From: Prorocentrum cordatum | Lineage: Eukaryota; Sar; Dinophyceae; Prorocentrales; Prorocentraceae | NCBI GenBank assembly: GCA_963575745.1 | Contig: CAUYUJ010005747.1 | Location: 230,001-294,000 of the forward strand | Direction: 5' to 3' | DNA: 64,000 bases | Shown: positions 50,628 through 62,663 of the stretch, piece after piece | Numbering within the stretch: the first letter of the stretch is position 1 | Layout of the letters: the number at the start of each line of letters is the position of its first letter | The notes under the pieces: model-generated | The model's database searches: none | What the model was told of the DNA's origin: nothing | Seen by the model: only the letters and a program-made list of their open reading frames with translations | Program-made: the position numbers and the translations under genes

Positions 50628-50715
50628 AGGGAGGGAGGGAGGGAGGGAGGGAGGGAGGGAGGGAGGGAGGAGGGAGGATGGAGGAGGGGGGGAGGGAGGG
50701 GGGAGGATGGAGGGA
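50628..50715. repeat. (GGGA)n tract
   Basis: About 85 bp of GGGA tetranucleotides passing into GGAGGGGGG variants. Confidence 0.75.
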
Positions 50716-51600
50716 GGAGGCCCCCCAGGGGCGGGGCCCCGCGGCGCGGCGGGCCGCGGGGCGGCCCCCCCCGCGCCGGCTGTGGGAGGGCAGCGGGCGC
50801 GGCCGCGAGGCTTCTGCAGCGCACCGCCGACGCCCTGGCCTCCATGGGCGGGCAGGACCTTTCCAGGGACTGGAACGGAGGAGGAGGCGGAGGAGGAGGA
50901 GGAGGAGGAGGGCGTGGGAGAGTCTGGGGACTCCCCCCGGAGGACAAATCCGGGGACAACAACACCAGCTTTTTGTGGGGATGTTTGTTGCGGGTCAGGG
51001 GGGGCGGGGGGGGGCTTAGGTTTTCTTTTGGGGGCGCACGGCCCCCGCACAACTAAAAATAACACAATAATGATCCCCATGAAAAACATATATACACATA
51101 GAGAGAGAGAGAGAACAAGCAACTATACACAGTTGTATGTATATATATAATGTATACGTACGTGTGTATATACATATACATAGAGATACGTCTTCATGTG
51201 CAACTGTATAGATCGATGAATCCATATACATGTACAAACACCTTTATACAATTGTGCATCGGTGCACGGACCTATCCTAATCATAACCCCTTTTCGAAAT
51301 TATTGTGGCAGGATTCCCCCACCGCCCTTCCAACAAAAATATTTGCAACATTTGTTTGGGTGGTCTAACGGGTTACCCCTCCGAGACCCCCAACTCTCAC
51401 CACAGCTGGTTTTTGACATGTTTTAAACAAGACCCCCCCATCCGACCCATCCGAAAACCTTCCTCAAGGATGCTTTTTTGGGGGTAGACCGAGCCCACCA
51501 AGCACCCCCTTAGGGGAGGTTTGAAGAACTTCCCCCCGAACCCTCCGAGAAACACATCTCCGGATTTTTGCTCGAAGGGGGGCCCTCCCCGAACCCCCCC
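50716..51600. other. Non-coding interval
   Basis: A (GGA)n stretch lies at about 50880-50910, an A/T-rich stretch with ATATAC words at about 51060-51260. No gene. Confidence 0.35.
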
Positions 51601-51603
51601 ACG

Positions 51604-51732
51604 AGGAATCGCCGTCGCCGTCGCCGTGGCCGTCGCAATCGTCGTCGCCGTCGTCATCGTCGTCGCCGTCGTCGTCGCCGTCGTTCTTCGCCGTCGCCGT
51701 CGCCGTCGCCATCGTCGTCGTCGTCATCGTCG

Positions 51733-51768
<36 letters not shown>

Positions 51769-52064
51769 ATCGCCGTCACCGTCGCGGTCGTCGTCGCCGC
51801 CGTCGACGTCGTCGCCGTCGCCGTCGCTGCCGCCATCACCGCCGCCGCCGCCTTCGCCGTCGCCGTCGCCGTCGCCGTCGACGCCGCCGCCGCCGTCATC
51901 GGCGTCGTCGTCGCTGCTCGCTGTCGCCGGCGCTCGCCGTCGTCGGTTGCAGAGGGTGGCCGCCCCCCCGTTCGACCCCCCTCCTGCAACTCAGGGGAAG
52001 GGGGGGGAGGGTCCAGTGCGCGTCGCCGTGGCCGTCGCTGTCGCCGTCGCCGTCGCCATCGTCA

Positions 52065-52099
<35 letters not shown>

Positions 52100-52450
52100 A
52101 CGGTTGCCATCGCCGCCGCCGCCGCCGTCGTCGTCGCCGTCGTCGTCGTCGTCGTCATCGTCGTCATCGTCGTCGTCTTTGCCGTCGTCGTCGTCGTCGT
52201 GTTCATCGTCGTCGTCGTCGCTGCCCGTAGGCGCCGTCGCAGTCGCCGTCGCCGTCGCCGCCGTCGCCGTCGCCGTCGCCGTTGCCGTCGCGTTGCCGTC
52301 GCCGTCGTCGTCGTCGTCGACGTCCTCGTTGTCGTCGTCTTCGTCGTCGTCGCCGTCGCGGTCGTCGTCGCCGCCGTCGACGTCGTGGTCGTCGCCGTCG
52401 CCGTCGTCGTCGTCGCCGTCGCCGTCGTCGCCGCCGTCCCGACGTTGTCG
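51604..52450. repeat. (GTC)n-rich trinucleotide tract
   Basis: About 850 bp of GTC/GCC triplets, interrupted by a unique block at about 51920-52020. It is the complement of the GAC-type tract at 1465-2112. Open in all frames by composition. Confidence 0.8.
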
Positions 52451-53790
52451 CTGCCCAAAGGCGCCCGCCCCGGCGCTCGCCGTCGTCGTCTGCAAGGGGA
52501 GGGTCACACCCCCGGTTCACCCCCCCCCCCCTTGCAACTCAAGGGGCCCCCCCCCCTGGGGTTCGAAGCCCCTCTTCCCCTTTGAACAGAGAAGGGGGGC
52601 CCACCCCTGGTTCGACCCCCCGCCCTCCTAACAAAGGCGCCCCCCCCCGTTCGATCCCCCTTTTCCGTGCAACTCAGGGAGGGGGCCCCGCTCCCTGGTT
52701 CGAACTCCCCCCCCCCTCTTCCCGTCCCCTGTTTCGACCCCCCCCCTCCCCGTGCTTGCATCTCAGGGCCCCCTCCCTGGTGCGAACACCCCCCGCCCTG
52801 TATTGCGTCCACAGAACGCGCCCTTACAGAGATATCGAATCATGTTAAAACAATGCGCAAGCCAGCCTAAACAGGATTGGGCCGACTCGTGCTGGCTATC
52901 TCGACCAAGCAATAACTGGGGCCAATGCCGAATTCGGCTTCCTGCAAGACGTAGCCTGAGGCACCCATGCGCCGCCACCACCGTGCCTGGCAACGGCCTT
53001 ACTGGGCCCCAGCGTTGCGTAAGTATATGCCCTCTAGGAAGAATGGGCCACATTCCTGGGATCTAACCCATCGAATGCACCATCCGCTTTTTGGTTTGAT
53101 TCAACACTCGATTCCCGCCTCCTCCTAATGCTCGAGCTTCTTTGATCCTCTCATTCGCCATCATCCCGTTCTCCTCACTGTTTGCAGTCATCATGATCCT
53201 CCTCCTCATCCTCCTGGAGAGCTTCGTTATACAGTCGCGCTGCACCCTGACGACATTCACTGATGGTGCTGCGTCATTGCCGCACCCCCATCTTCTGCAC
53301 GGAACTGTACAAAATGGGCATGTCACAACGTAAACAGCAAGAATACCCGTGCCAACCATATGTCTTCTTGCGAGGCCAACATCCCCCTGATCGTATGCCC
53401 AAGCATGCGCTGTGCGGCGAGGCGATCCTGGCAGGCACCCGCGCAGTAGAGTGTACCTCTCGCACGGCTGGGAATCTCCCTCAAACAGACGCGGAACACA
53501 TGCCGCCGACACTTCGCTGAGTTCTACCGCTGACGCCCCCCATCATAGATTGGGCGTTGGGGAGTTGTCGTGGGGTGGTGGCGACGGTCGCTCAGACTCA
53601 GGCGATCGCGCGCAGTGCGCTGTGAAGCACTCTCAACTCAACAGTGGGAGGATGTTTGTTCCCAACCATCCTGTGGTGTTGGGTCCAAATTTTGAAGGCA
53701 CAGCGCCCCGCGTTCCCTCACCTTTCTCCCCCCCCTCCACCTTCCCCGCATCACCGTCAGCATAATAATACGACTGGTAATGATAATGGT
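52451..53790. other. Non-coding interval
   Basis: C-rich low-complexity sequence to about 52790 with GTTCGA words at intervals, then unique sequence. A 149-codon minus frame (53063-53512) has no recognisable feature. Confidence 0.35.
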
Positions 53791-54415
<625 letters not shown>

Positions 54416-54419
54416 ATCT

Positions 54420-55405
54420 CACCCCTCACACGCTTCTTTGCCCCACAGAGAGCTCCACCCCCTGCCCCAACGCTGCCTTTTACATGAGTCCCCCACACTC
54501 ATTTCGGCACACCCCTCACACGTTTCGTGGCCCCACAAGGAGCTCCACCCAAAGCCCCAATGGTGCCGTTCGAATGCGCCCACCACACTCATCTCGGCAC
54601 ACTCCTCACATGCTTCCTGGGCCAATGGGGAGCTACACCGAAGGCCCCACTGGTGCCGTTCGCATGCGTCCCTACACATATTTCGGCACACCTCTCACAC
54701 GTTTCGTGGCCCTATCGGGAGCTCCACCCAAAGCCCCGATGGTGCCGTTCGCATGTGCCCCCCACACCCATTTCAACACACCCCTCACACGCTCCGCGGC
54801 CCGTAAGGAGTTCCACCCAAGGCCCCAATGGTGCCGTTCGAATGCGCCCCCGCACATCAATTTCGACACACCCCTCACACGTTTCGCGGCCCCATATGGA
54901 GCTACTCCCAAGACTCTAATGGTGCAGTTCGCATGCGTCCCCCACACCCATTTCAGCGCACCCCTCACACGTTCTGTGGCCCCATCGGGAGCTCCACCCA
55001 AGGCCCCAATGGTGCCGTTCGCATGCGTCCCGCCACATCCATTTCGGCGCACCCCTCATACGTTTCGCGGCCCCATAAGGAGCTCCACCCAAGGCCCCAA
55101 TGGTGACGTTCGAACGCGTCCCCCACATCCATTCTGGCACACCCCTCACACGCATCGTGGCCCCATAGGGAGCTCCTCCCAAAGCCCCAATGGTACCGAT
55201 CGAATGCGTCTCCAAACACACACACACACACATCAATTTCGGCACACCCCTCACACGTGTCGTGGCCCCATAGGGAGCTCCACCTAATGCCCCCTCGGTG
55301 ACCTTCGCCCGTGTCCCCCACACCCTTGTCGGCACACCCCTCACACGCTGTCCCCCACACCCATGTCATGTCGGCACACCCCTCACACGCTGGCCCCATC
55401 GGGAG
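54420..55405. repeat. Tandem array of an 86-91 bp unit
   Basis: About eleven units, each reading CACCCCTCACACGTTTCGTGG, CCCCAT..GGGAGCTCCACC, CAAGGCCCCAATGGTGCCGTTCG, ATGCGTCCCCCACA. Unit starts are spaced mostly 86 or 91 bp. The same unit, inverted, makes the arrays at 56210-56640 and 62040-62340. Confidence 0.8.
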
Positions 55406-56205
55406 CTCCATCGATGATGATACTCACAACTGCGATGCTCACACCTGCAAATGGTCGTTCGCCAGGCTAATTAAGTGACCGCCGAATTGCTGAAACTTGT
55501 GGCCAAGGCTGCACATGAGTACATACTGGGGAAATTTGGCGGACAACCAGCACGAACGGACACCAATCACAAACCGAGCATGGGCAACCATACACGACAC
55601 CTCACAGGATGCGACGCAGGGTCGTCAAGTGTATGCAACGACGCGTCGCATTTTTACAATCCAGAAACGACCTGCGGCACAGAGAGGCAACGGGGAGGGA
55701 CGTGGGGTGGGAATCCGAGGAGGATTATGCTACAGTCAAAACCCATAGTAAAGGTGCACTTACAGATACAAAACCCTTGGATGTCCGACTTACGATTTAA
55801 AGCTCCCTGGATATAAACCTTGGCTCAAGATGGGCCGAACAAGCAGGGATACGCGGGGGGGGGCGCGATTTCTGTACATACCCCTCACAAACAAGCTGGT
55901 CCGGCGCAAGACCGCGGAGCGGGGGTTGTGTACAAGAATGGCATCCCCTGGTGAACGCTTTCTTATTCGGCGTTTCGACATTGAGCGAAAGGGGGGTGGG
56001 GGAGGGGGGGTCTGGCTTCGGACCTCTGCCGAATGGGACTGTTTACAACAGTGCGTCCTATGGGGGAGGCTCCACCTGCTGGAAACAAGCGCCCAAACCA
56101 GCCAAGATCTACTCCAGGTGGGGGGTTGAAGGTGCGCCGATCACCAAAACAATTATCCCGTCAAGGACCCCGACCATATGCAGTTGTGAATACCGCGCTG
56201 GTGCG
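55406..56205. other. Non-coding interval
   Basis: No gene recognised. ACCATATGCAGTTGTGA at 56174 matches 41472. Confidence 0.35.
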
Positions 56206-56209
56206 TATC

Positions 56210-56640
56210 CTCTTCGGTGGAGCTCCCTATGGGGCACGAAACTTGTGGGGTGTGTGCCAAAACGGGTGCGGTGGTGCCATGCGGGCGCTGCTACTGGGGC
56301 CTCATGTGCAGCTCTCTATGGGGCCCCGAAAAGTGTAAGGGGTGTGCCGAAACGTGCGCGGTGGTGCCATGCGGGCGCTGCCTCTGGAGCCTTAGGTGCA
56401 GCTCCTTATGAGGCCCGAAACGTGTAAGGGGTGTGCCGGTGTGCCGAGAAGGGTGCGGTGGTGCCATGCGGGCGCTGCCACTAGGGCCATCGGTGGAACT
56501 CCCTATGGGGTCCGAAACGTGTGAGGGGTGTGCCGAAACGGGAGCAGTGGTGCCATGCGGGCGCTGCCACTGGGGCCTGAGGTGGAGCTCCCTATGGGGC
56601 CCCGACAAATGTGAGGGGTGTGCCGAAACGGGTTTCTAAA
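56210..56640. repeat. Inverted-orientation array of the 86-91 bp unit
   Basis: Five units reading GGTGGAGCTCCCTATGGGGCC, CGAAACGTGTGAGGGGTGTGCC, GGTGGTGCCATGCGGGCGCTGCC: the reverse complement, diverged, of the units at 54420-55405. Confidence 0.7.
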
Positions 56641-56654
56641 ATAAGGCTCTCGCC

Positions 56655-56965
56655 ATAACGCCGTGCACTTGATCTCAAAACATGTGCAGAAGTTTCACGG
56701 ATTGAGGGCGGGCGGTTTTCAAAATATGGCTCTCGCCATCTCGCCACGCGCATTCGTTTTTTTTATGGAAGAATGTCACGGATTGAGGGCGGCTGGTTGT
56801 CAAAATGTGGCCCTCGCCTGAGCGCTGCACACATTCATGTCGAAAAATATAAGCGACTCACGGACTGAGGGCGGTTCGTGTTCACAATGTGGCTCTCGCC
56901 TTGGCACCGCGCGCATTCGTTAAACAAAATTGCAAGGATTTCACGGATTCCCATGGTCAGCGCGT
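56655..56965. repeat. Tandem repeat of about 83 bp
   Basis: Units starting TCACGGATTGAGGGCGG at about 56695, 56778 and 56860, with a partial unit at 56943. Each continues CAAAATATGGCTCTCGCC and GCGCATTCGTT. Confidence 0.7.
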
Positions 56966-57944
56966 AACAGAAATGGTCGAGGTTGCAACAGTTACGTTGA
57001 TTGGCGGTGTTACAATCCAAGGAGAGGCGTGCTGGTACGTTTCGACCGCCAACAAGTAACATTCATATTGATCCGTGGCGTCCGAGTCCTGGGAATGGTG
57101 TTTTGGCATGCTTCAGGGTCTTCAAACGGTTGTCTCCCAACGAGGCAGTTCCATGTGGAGATGAACCCATGCAGGGGCTTATGAAGAGGGAGCTTGGAGG
57201 GAGGGTTCATTCCAACATCGTTGCTGTGTCTTGGGCTTGCACTGGTCCTCCTCCTCGCCCTGCTCCCACTCCTCCTCCTCCCTCTGAAGCTCTTCCTCTC
57301 CTGCCCCCCCTGCGGCCTCGCCAGAGGCCTCCTGAATGGGGTCCGAGTAGATGGGGTCGGAGGATCGCGCCGCACCGCCGATACGTCGGCGATGCATCGT
57401 CGATGCACCAGCGATGCATCGGCGACGTCGGCGATGCAGCGGATCTCGGCGCGGGGAACCACGGTCTCCGCATCGAGCCGCATCTTCGATGCATCGGCGA
57501 TGCGGCGCGATGCACCGACCCCGCTTACTCCGACCCCCTTTGAAAGGCCTGGACTCGCACCCGCCCCGAATCGAGGGCGTGGGCGCCACGATCTCGGCAG
57601 GGAGTCGATCTCCGCGAACCGGCAGGCCATCGAGAGGTCCTCCACGCGCGCGGGGGGTGGGTGGGGCGAGAGGCGCGGCGAGGCGCCGACGGACGTTCTG
57701 ACGACGAACGGCTCGACGAGAGCACGGCAGATTTGGCCAGAGCCTGGGATGCACGTTTGGACCCCTGTGCGATCCAGGAGCGTCAGAGCTCGCGGAGGAG
57801 GGCGACGACGACGGTGAAGAGCAAAAACCAAGACAATTGGGCACACGACCTGCACACCGGAAGAGGCCGGCCCAGCGCAAACGCGAAGGGGCATTGGGGT
57901 GGGTCAGTCGACGTCGAGCCCAGGGGGGAAGGTGGGTGGGAGCA
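56966..57944. other. Non-coding interval with CGATGCATCGG-rich stretch
   Basis: About 57370-57520 is crowded with CGATGCATCG, GCGATGCATCGGCG and related self-complementary words. No gene is supported despite several long frames. Confidence 0.4.
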
Positions 57945-58190
57945 GGCCTTCTCAGCAGGTGAAGGGGCTTCTCAGAAGTCCTCGCTTCTTCGGAGAAGCC
58001 GTCTGTGGCTCGGTACGGCGAGCCCGGGGGGGGAAGGTGAGAGGGGGAGGGCCTTCTCAGACAGCTGCGGGGCTTCTCAGAAACCCTGGCGCCCCCTGAG
58101 ACGTTTTCTGACCTTCCCGCAACCACAGACGGCTTCTGTGAAGGCGCGAGAACTTCTGAGAAGCCCAGACGACTTCTGAGAAGGCCTGCG
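57945..58190. repeat. Cluster of CTTCTCAGAAG palindromes, locus 2
   Basis: About ten copies of CTTCTCAGAAG / CTTCTGAGAAG and close variants in 240 bp, as at 11105-11260. Confidence 0.55.
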
Positions 58191-58969
58191 TCGGCTCACT
58201 TCCCCCACGGGCTCGCCAGCGACGTGATGCTCTCTCGGCGTGGACCCCGACAGCCTTGGACCCCTCCCCGGGACCCGCTCCCCCTCCCGAGCTGTTCTTC
58301 GACGCCCGAGGCCTGGCGAGAGCTCCCAGAGGCCGAGCACTGCTCGAGCGCCTCCCGCCGTGATTCGGCTCACGACGCGCGGGGGTTCGCAGCATGGCGG
58401 GTTCTCGTGGCGACGGCGTCTCGGAGGGCCTTCGCCCGCTTGGAAAAAAATAAGACGGTCTCGACCAGACATGTTCAGAGAACGTGTCGTGCAAATCACA
58501 GGGTCCTTGCAGCAGTCGTTCGTGGACCTGCAGACAGGCCGCGACGCGTCGCCAATGCTTGAAAGGCGTCGACTCCCGTCCCGACGAAAAAGAGGTCCGG
58601 GGCAAGCTCGCGTCGCGAGGACTGCAGGAGCAGCAGGAGCAGCGTAAACGGACGCCTGCGGAGCTCCGCGCGGATTTCTCGAATCGGCGCTGGACGCCCC
58701 CTAAAACAGGGCTAGGATCGGGATAAATCGCTCCAGAGCGTTCCGGAGCGCTCTCAGAGCGTTCCGGAACGCTCTGGAGCGGCCGCGGCGCCCAATACAT
58801 AGTCCAAACCCGCCGATTCTCAGAGATTTCGAGTTATCCCGATCCGATTTTGTCCCGATCTTCGCGTCGTTTTACCCCCTCCCCCGGCGCGCGGAGCGCG
58901 CCAGGGGGCGGCGCGGGAGGCGCATGCACAGGGGGCCCAGCGTCGATCCAAGGAGTCCGCGCGGTGCTC
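58191..58969. other. Non-coding interval
   Basis: No gene recognised. TCCGGAACGCTC/GAGCGTTCCGGA palindromic words occur at about 58725-58785. Sequence related to the fold-back family lies at 58660-58700 and 58877-58965. Confidence 0.4.
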
Positions 58970-59348
58970 CAAATTCGGGGATGGACAGAACCCCCTTTAG
59001 TAAAACGAAGGATTGCAAAAAAACGAAGGATTGCAAAAAAAAACAAAAAAAACAGAAGGATTGCAAAAAAACCCAGGATTGCAAAAAAAACCATAGGTTT
59101 TTTGCAATCCTTCGGTTTTTTGCAATCCTAGGTTTTTTTTTGCAATCCTTCGTTTTTTTTGCAATCCTTCGTTTTTTTGCAATCCTTCGTTTTTTGCAAT
59201 CCTTCGGTTTAGTGAAAACGACCTCGGGCCCAAACCTGGCGGTCGCAAGCCTGGAAAACGACGGCCGCGGCGCCCTCTCGAGAGCCGACAACGGACAATT
59301 CACTAATCGACGTGTCACTGTTGGGGGTTCTGTCCACCCCCGACAAAT
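58970..59348. mobile_element. MITE family 2, copy 2, carrying a palindromic insert
   Basis: Element 58975-59343 with the family ends and a perfect 5-bp duplication CAAAT (58970-58974 and 59344-59348). Relative to the copy at 9198-9369 it has about 200 bp extra (59006-59206): four direct copies of AAGGATTGCAAAAAA followed by six inverted copies of TTTTTTGCAATCCTT. The bases on either side (AAAACG and GTTTAGTGAAAACG) match the uninterrupted copy. Confidence 0.8.
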
Positions 59349-60074
59349 GCATGTTGTTCGCTTCGAAACGTCTGCAGCCGCGCGCGCCGTGCCGTGCAGC
59401 GCTGAACGATGGTGGCTTCCCGGATGGCGAAGATCGTTCGACCTCGGTGGGCGCCTGGCTAATGGCAGCATTCTGTCCGTGAACGCCCGCGCTGGGCTTG
59501 CCGCCGCGTCGACGGCGGAATGTTTGACATCGACAGCACGGGGGAACACACGCACAGAAGAGAAAGGGGAGAACCAAAGATGAACGACTCCGATTAGCCA
59601 TCAGGGGATTTCAGACCAAGGCCCGACGTCGACTGTAACACCGTCAAGCATAGTATGTCTACCATGGGCTAAACGATTCCAGGAGTGTCGTCTCCCCTGG
59701 GCCCTGTCGGGATGCAGAAGGCGGCATTCGTGGCGGAGACTTCGCACTTGACCGCCGCTGGTTTTTTAAACGCAATGGCGGCATTCAAAAATAAAAGAAC
59801 GATCTGGGCAGTCCAAGAAGATCATCGAATGACCTCGCTCCGGAAAACTGGGAGCGTCGAACCCTCGGATCCAGATCCCTTGACCACCAAGGCAACGCCC
59901 TGGGACCGGCTTTCGGTCGACCCTGGACCCACGGAAGCAACGCTCACACTGCCAGAACCGACCCTGCCAAGTCCAGACGAGCTCAGCATTAGAGGTAGCG
60001 CTTTTGGTTTCCTGCTTAGATAGTTCAACATCACACAAGTCCAGGCGCGGCCAGAGCGGGAGCAACTTATCAGC
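59349..60074. other. Non-coding interval
   Basis: No gene supported. Confidence 0.3.
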
Positions 60075-60214
60075 AAGAGTACCGCGAGCCTGGACGCAAC
60101 AAGACGCTTGGTGAGTCGCTCCCTCAACTCCTCCGTTGGCTCTGGATGACGGGTCGCCGCCAGTTTTGCTAGCTGGTCGGCCACGCCGTTCCCCATCTTC
60201 GAGCAAGCGCGCAC
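60075..60214 (-). pseudogene. Possible RNase H C-terminal remnant of a retrotransposon
   Basis: The minus frame reads KMGNGVADQLAKLAATRHPEPTEELRERLTKRLVASRLAV. GNxxAD-x-LAK is the end motif of LINE-type RNase H. Nothing upstream in any frame completes the domain. Confidence 0.3.
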
Positions 60215-61046
60215 GGTGAAAGGTGGGCCGGATGAGGAGGAGCGGCGGGATCACAAGGGGCAGCTGCTTTTGTGTAGGATAGCGGGGCGCGACCTGCCTG
60301 GCAGGGACCAGGCGGAGCAGGCGAACCCCGTCCAGGAGGACCAAAGCCGCGAAATGTTCGCACGTCAACCTTAGGCTCAGACTCAGACAGGGTGGCTGAT
60401 TCATCGCCATCTGATGACGGGGAATCGGACGACGCTTCTGCCCAAATGAAGAGCTCCTGAAATGCAATGCTTTGCATGACCGTAAACGGGACACACTGTC
60501 GTCGTGCCCCAGAGAGATCCCGATTCTCCAACGCTTCCTTGCGTATACCACTCCGCAGAGTGAGGACAGGTGGGCGACGGAAAGGAAGTGGTGGATTGTA
60601 GGCGAACGAGTATCGCCTCCCAGAGCCCGACACGTGAAAACCCTTGAGCTTCGGTACTTTCTCGGTGCGCGAAATTCTTGCCGGTGATCAAGGCTAAAGG
60701 TGGCGCACTGTAACATAGCGGCCTTGCGCGGTGGCTTACGCAGAGACCGCGGCGCGGCACGCTGCACTGGAGCCCAGGGCGCTTGCGTCGCCCGGGCGGA
60801 CTCCCCCATCCCTGCGCCGAGAGGCAGCCGCGGACTTGGCGGACCCGCTGGCCCCCAGGGGGCTACCCCGAGCTGATGGGCCGATGTCACACCGCCATTA
60901 CGAGAGGTAGGGAGAGGGGGGACGAGGAGGAGGAGGAGGAGGAGGAGGAGGAGGAGGAGGAGCGGCGGGCCCAGCCAGCGCCAACGCCTCCCCGGGCGAG
61001 CGGCCACGGCCTCCGCGAGGCTCCCCGCCCGCGGCAGGTTCGAATC
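60215..61046. other. Non-coding interval with a (GAG)n run
   Basis: GAG/GGA triplets lie at 60924-60965. No gene supported. Confidence 0.4.
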
Positions 61047-61231
61047 GGTTAGACTTAGGTCGGGCATGTCCCACTACAGGCGGATCTTGAGCGAAAAATC
61101 AAACAAATACCCAAACAATACATAGTCAAACATAACAAAACATGCTTAAAACAAACATCGTCCCCAGACTATATCTTGACCATTTGTGCATGTTCCTCCT
61201 GTAGAGGGACAGGCCCAACTTAATGTTAGAC
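61047..61231. mobile_element. MITE family 1, copy E
   Basis: Element 61055-61223 (169 bp) with the family ends, flanked by GGTTAGAC (61047-61054) and TGTTAGAC (61224-61231), 7 of 8 bases identical. Confidence 0.75.
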
Positions 61232-62035
61232 CATTTGGCTCGGCGGAGCGCCACAGACGGCTCCGCCTCCCCAGCGTTGTGCCAGTGTGCTGGCGACCGC
61301 CGCCTCGGCCCAGTCCTCGTCCCCGTCCTTCCTTATTCCGAGCGCGTGATGTTTGCCCCTGAAGACCCCCCCCTCCACATGCAGCTCCTGCTTCGGCACG
61401 AGGGGAGAGGGACCTGGTGGAAACGGGTCCTTGACCCTGGGGCCCTGGGGCTTTCCCAAGGACATGCTGTTCATCCTGAGTCGGTTTCTCACGGTCCTTG
61501 GGCCCTGGGAAGGCCCCACGGAGGCAGAAAACGGTGAAAGAACTTCAGAACCACAAACCTCCACAACCAAGGCATCGATTCCTTCCTCGGGGCAACTGCT
61601 CATGCCGAGTATTGGTGTTGACGGTCCTGGGACCCGGGAAGGCCCCCCAGAGGCAGAACATTGCGAGGGGGTCTGGGTCTCAAAAGAACCATTCAAAGGG
61701 GTGTGTTCGACCAGAAGATCGAATGGAACGAAGCCGTTGCGACGAGAAACCTCTTGGAGGCCCCAAAAGGCCAAGCCTCAAATCTTAAACCTCGACTAAC
61801 TGATTGAATGAGCAAGGGCGGCAGATCGGCCCGTCCGGGCACAGAAGGCTCAGCGGCTTGTGCTCGCCCTCGCCGACGCCCTGCGAGGGGGCCCAACATT
61901 GCTCGGACAGGAAGCAGCACCGCCCTCCAAAGGCAAAGACTGGAACAACCACAGACCTCCATCTCATGTGCAAGGGCCACGAAAGGCTAGACGAAATGTG
62001 CGAGGCTAGACGAAATGTGCGAGGGCCACGAAGGG
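61232..62035. other. Non-coding interval with a duplicated block
   Basis: GGTCCTTGGGCCCTGGGAAGG...GAGGCAGAA at about 61490-61530 recurs at about 61625-61655. No gene supported. Confidence 0.35.
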
Positions 62036-62039
62036 AACC

Positions 62040-62340
62040 ACGGAGGGTGTGAGGGATGTGCAAACTGTTTCCGGTGGTGCCACGCGGACCAAGGCTATGG
62101 GGGCCGCAGGTGGAGCTCCATACGAGGCCACAAAGCGTGTGAGAGGCGTATCGGAATGGGGCAGTGCCCCCACCAGACTTTGCCTCGGACAATGCCATTG
62201 GGGCCTTCAGTGGGGCTCCCAGCGAGGGCACACAGCGTGTGCGGGGTGTGCCAAAATGAGGCTGCGCCGCCATGCGGAAACCCTCACTGGGGCCGTGGGT
62301 GGAGCTCCCGATGGGGCCGCGAAACATGTGATCGCCGAGA
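62040..62340. repeat. Third, diverged array of the 86-91 bp unit
   Basis: Three to four units with GGTGGAGCTCC, GAGGCCACAAAGCGTGTGAGAGG and GGTGGTGCCACGCGG, in the orientation of 56210-56640. Confidence 0.6.
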
Positions 62341-62371
62341 TGGGGCGGCGCCGCCATACGCACGCACCCAC

Positions 62372-62521
62372 CTGGCCCCCTACAGGCGGAATTTGGATGA
62401 AAACAATAAATAGCAAAAAAATGCTCCAACATTGTCAAAGAATATTTTAAACCAATCGTCCCAAAACTATGTGTTACTATGTTTGAATGTTCCCCCTGTG
62501 GAAGGGGCCGGCCCGACATAA
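62372..62521. mobile_element. MITE family 1, copy F, left end decayed
   Basis: CCCCCTACAGGCGGAATTTGGATGAAAA near the left end, AATCGTCCCAAAACTATG inside, and ...CCCCCTGTGGAAGGGGCCGGCCCGACATAAG at the right. The terminal TTAGGTCGGGC is not preserved on the left. Confidence 0.55.
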
Positions 62522-62592
62522 GAGTAGGGGGGGGGAGTGTGAGGAGGCGAGGCGGGGAGCGGCGCTGCGGACTCAACACGAGGACCCACCAA

Positions 62593-62663
62593 CGAAGGAT
62601 TGCAACAAAAACCAAAAACCAAGGATTGCAACAAAAACCAAGGGTTTTTGTTGCAATCCTTCG
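62593..62663. repeat. GGATTGCAAC palindrome
   Basis: CGAAGGATTGCAAC+AAAAACC (62593-62613, with a second direct copy at 62621-62639) is perfectly complementary over 21 bases to 62643-62663. It is related to the insert inside the MITE at 59006-59206. Confidence 0.75.

Noticed and set aside
50247-51150. Gly/Pro-rich collagen-like frames
   Set aside because: Translations of the GGAGATCCTGGGG minisatellite and (GGGA)n tract.
54484-55411. Frames of up to 267 codons with repeating HTFRGP-type peptides
   Set aside because: Produced by the 86-91 bp tandem unit, open on both strands, and unit lengths are not all multiples of three.
61037-61056. GGTTCGAATC resembling a tRNA B box
   Set aside because: No acceptor stem, anticodon arm or A box at suitable distance; part of the match is the MITE target duplication.
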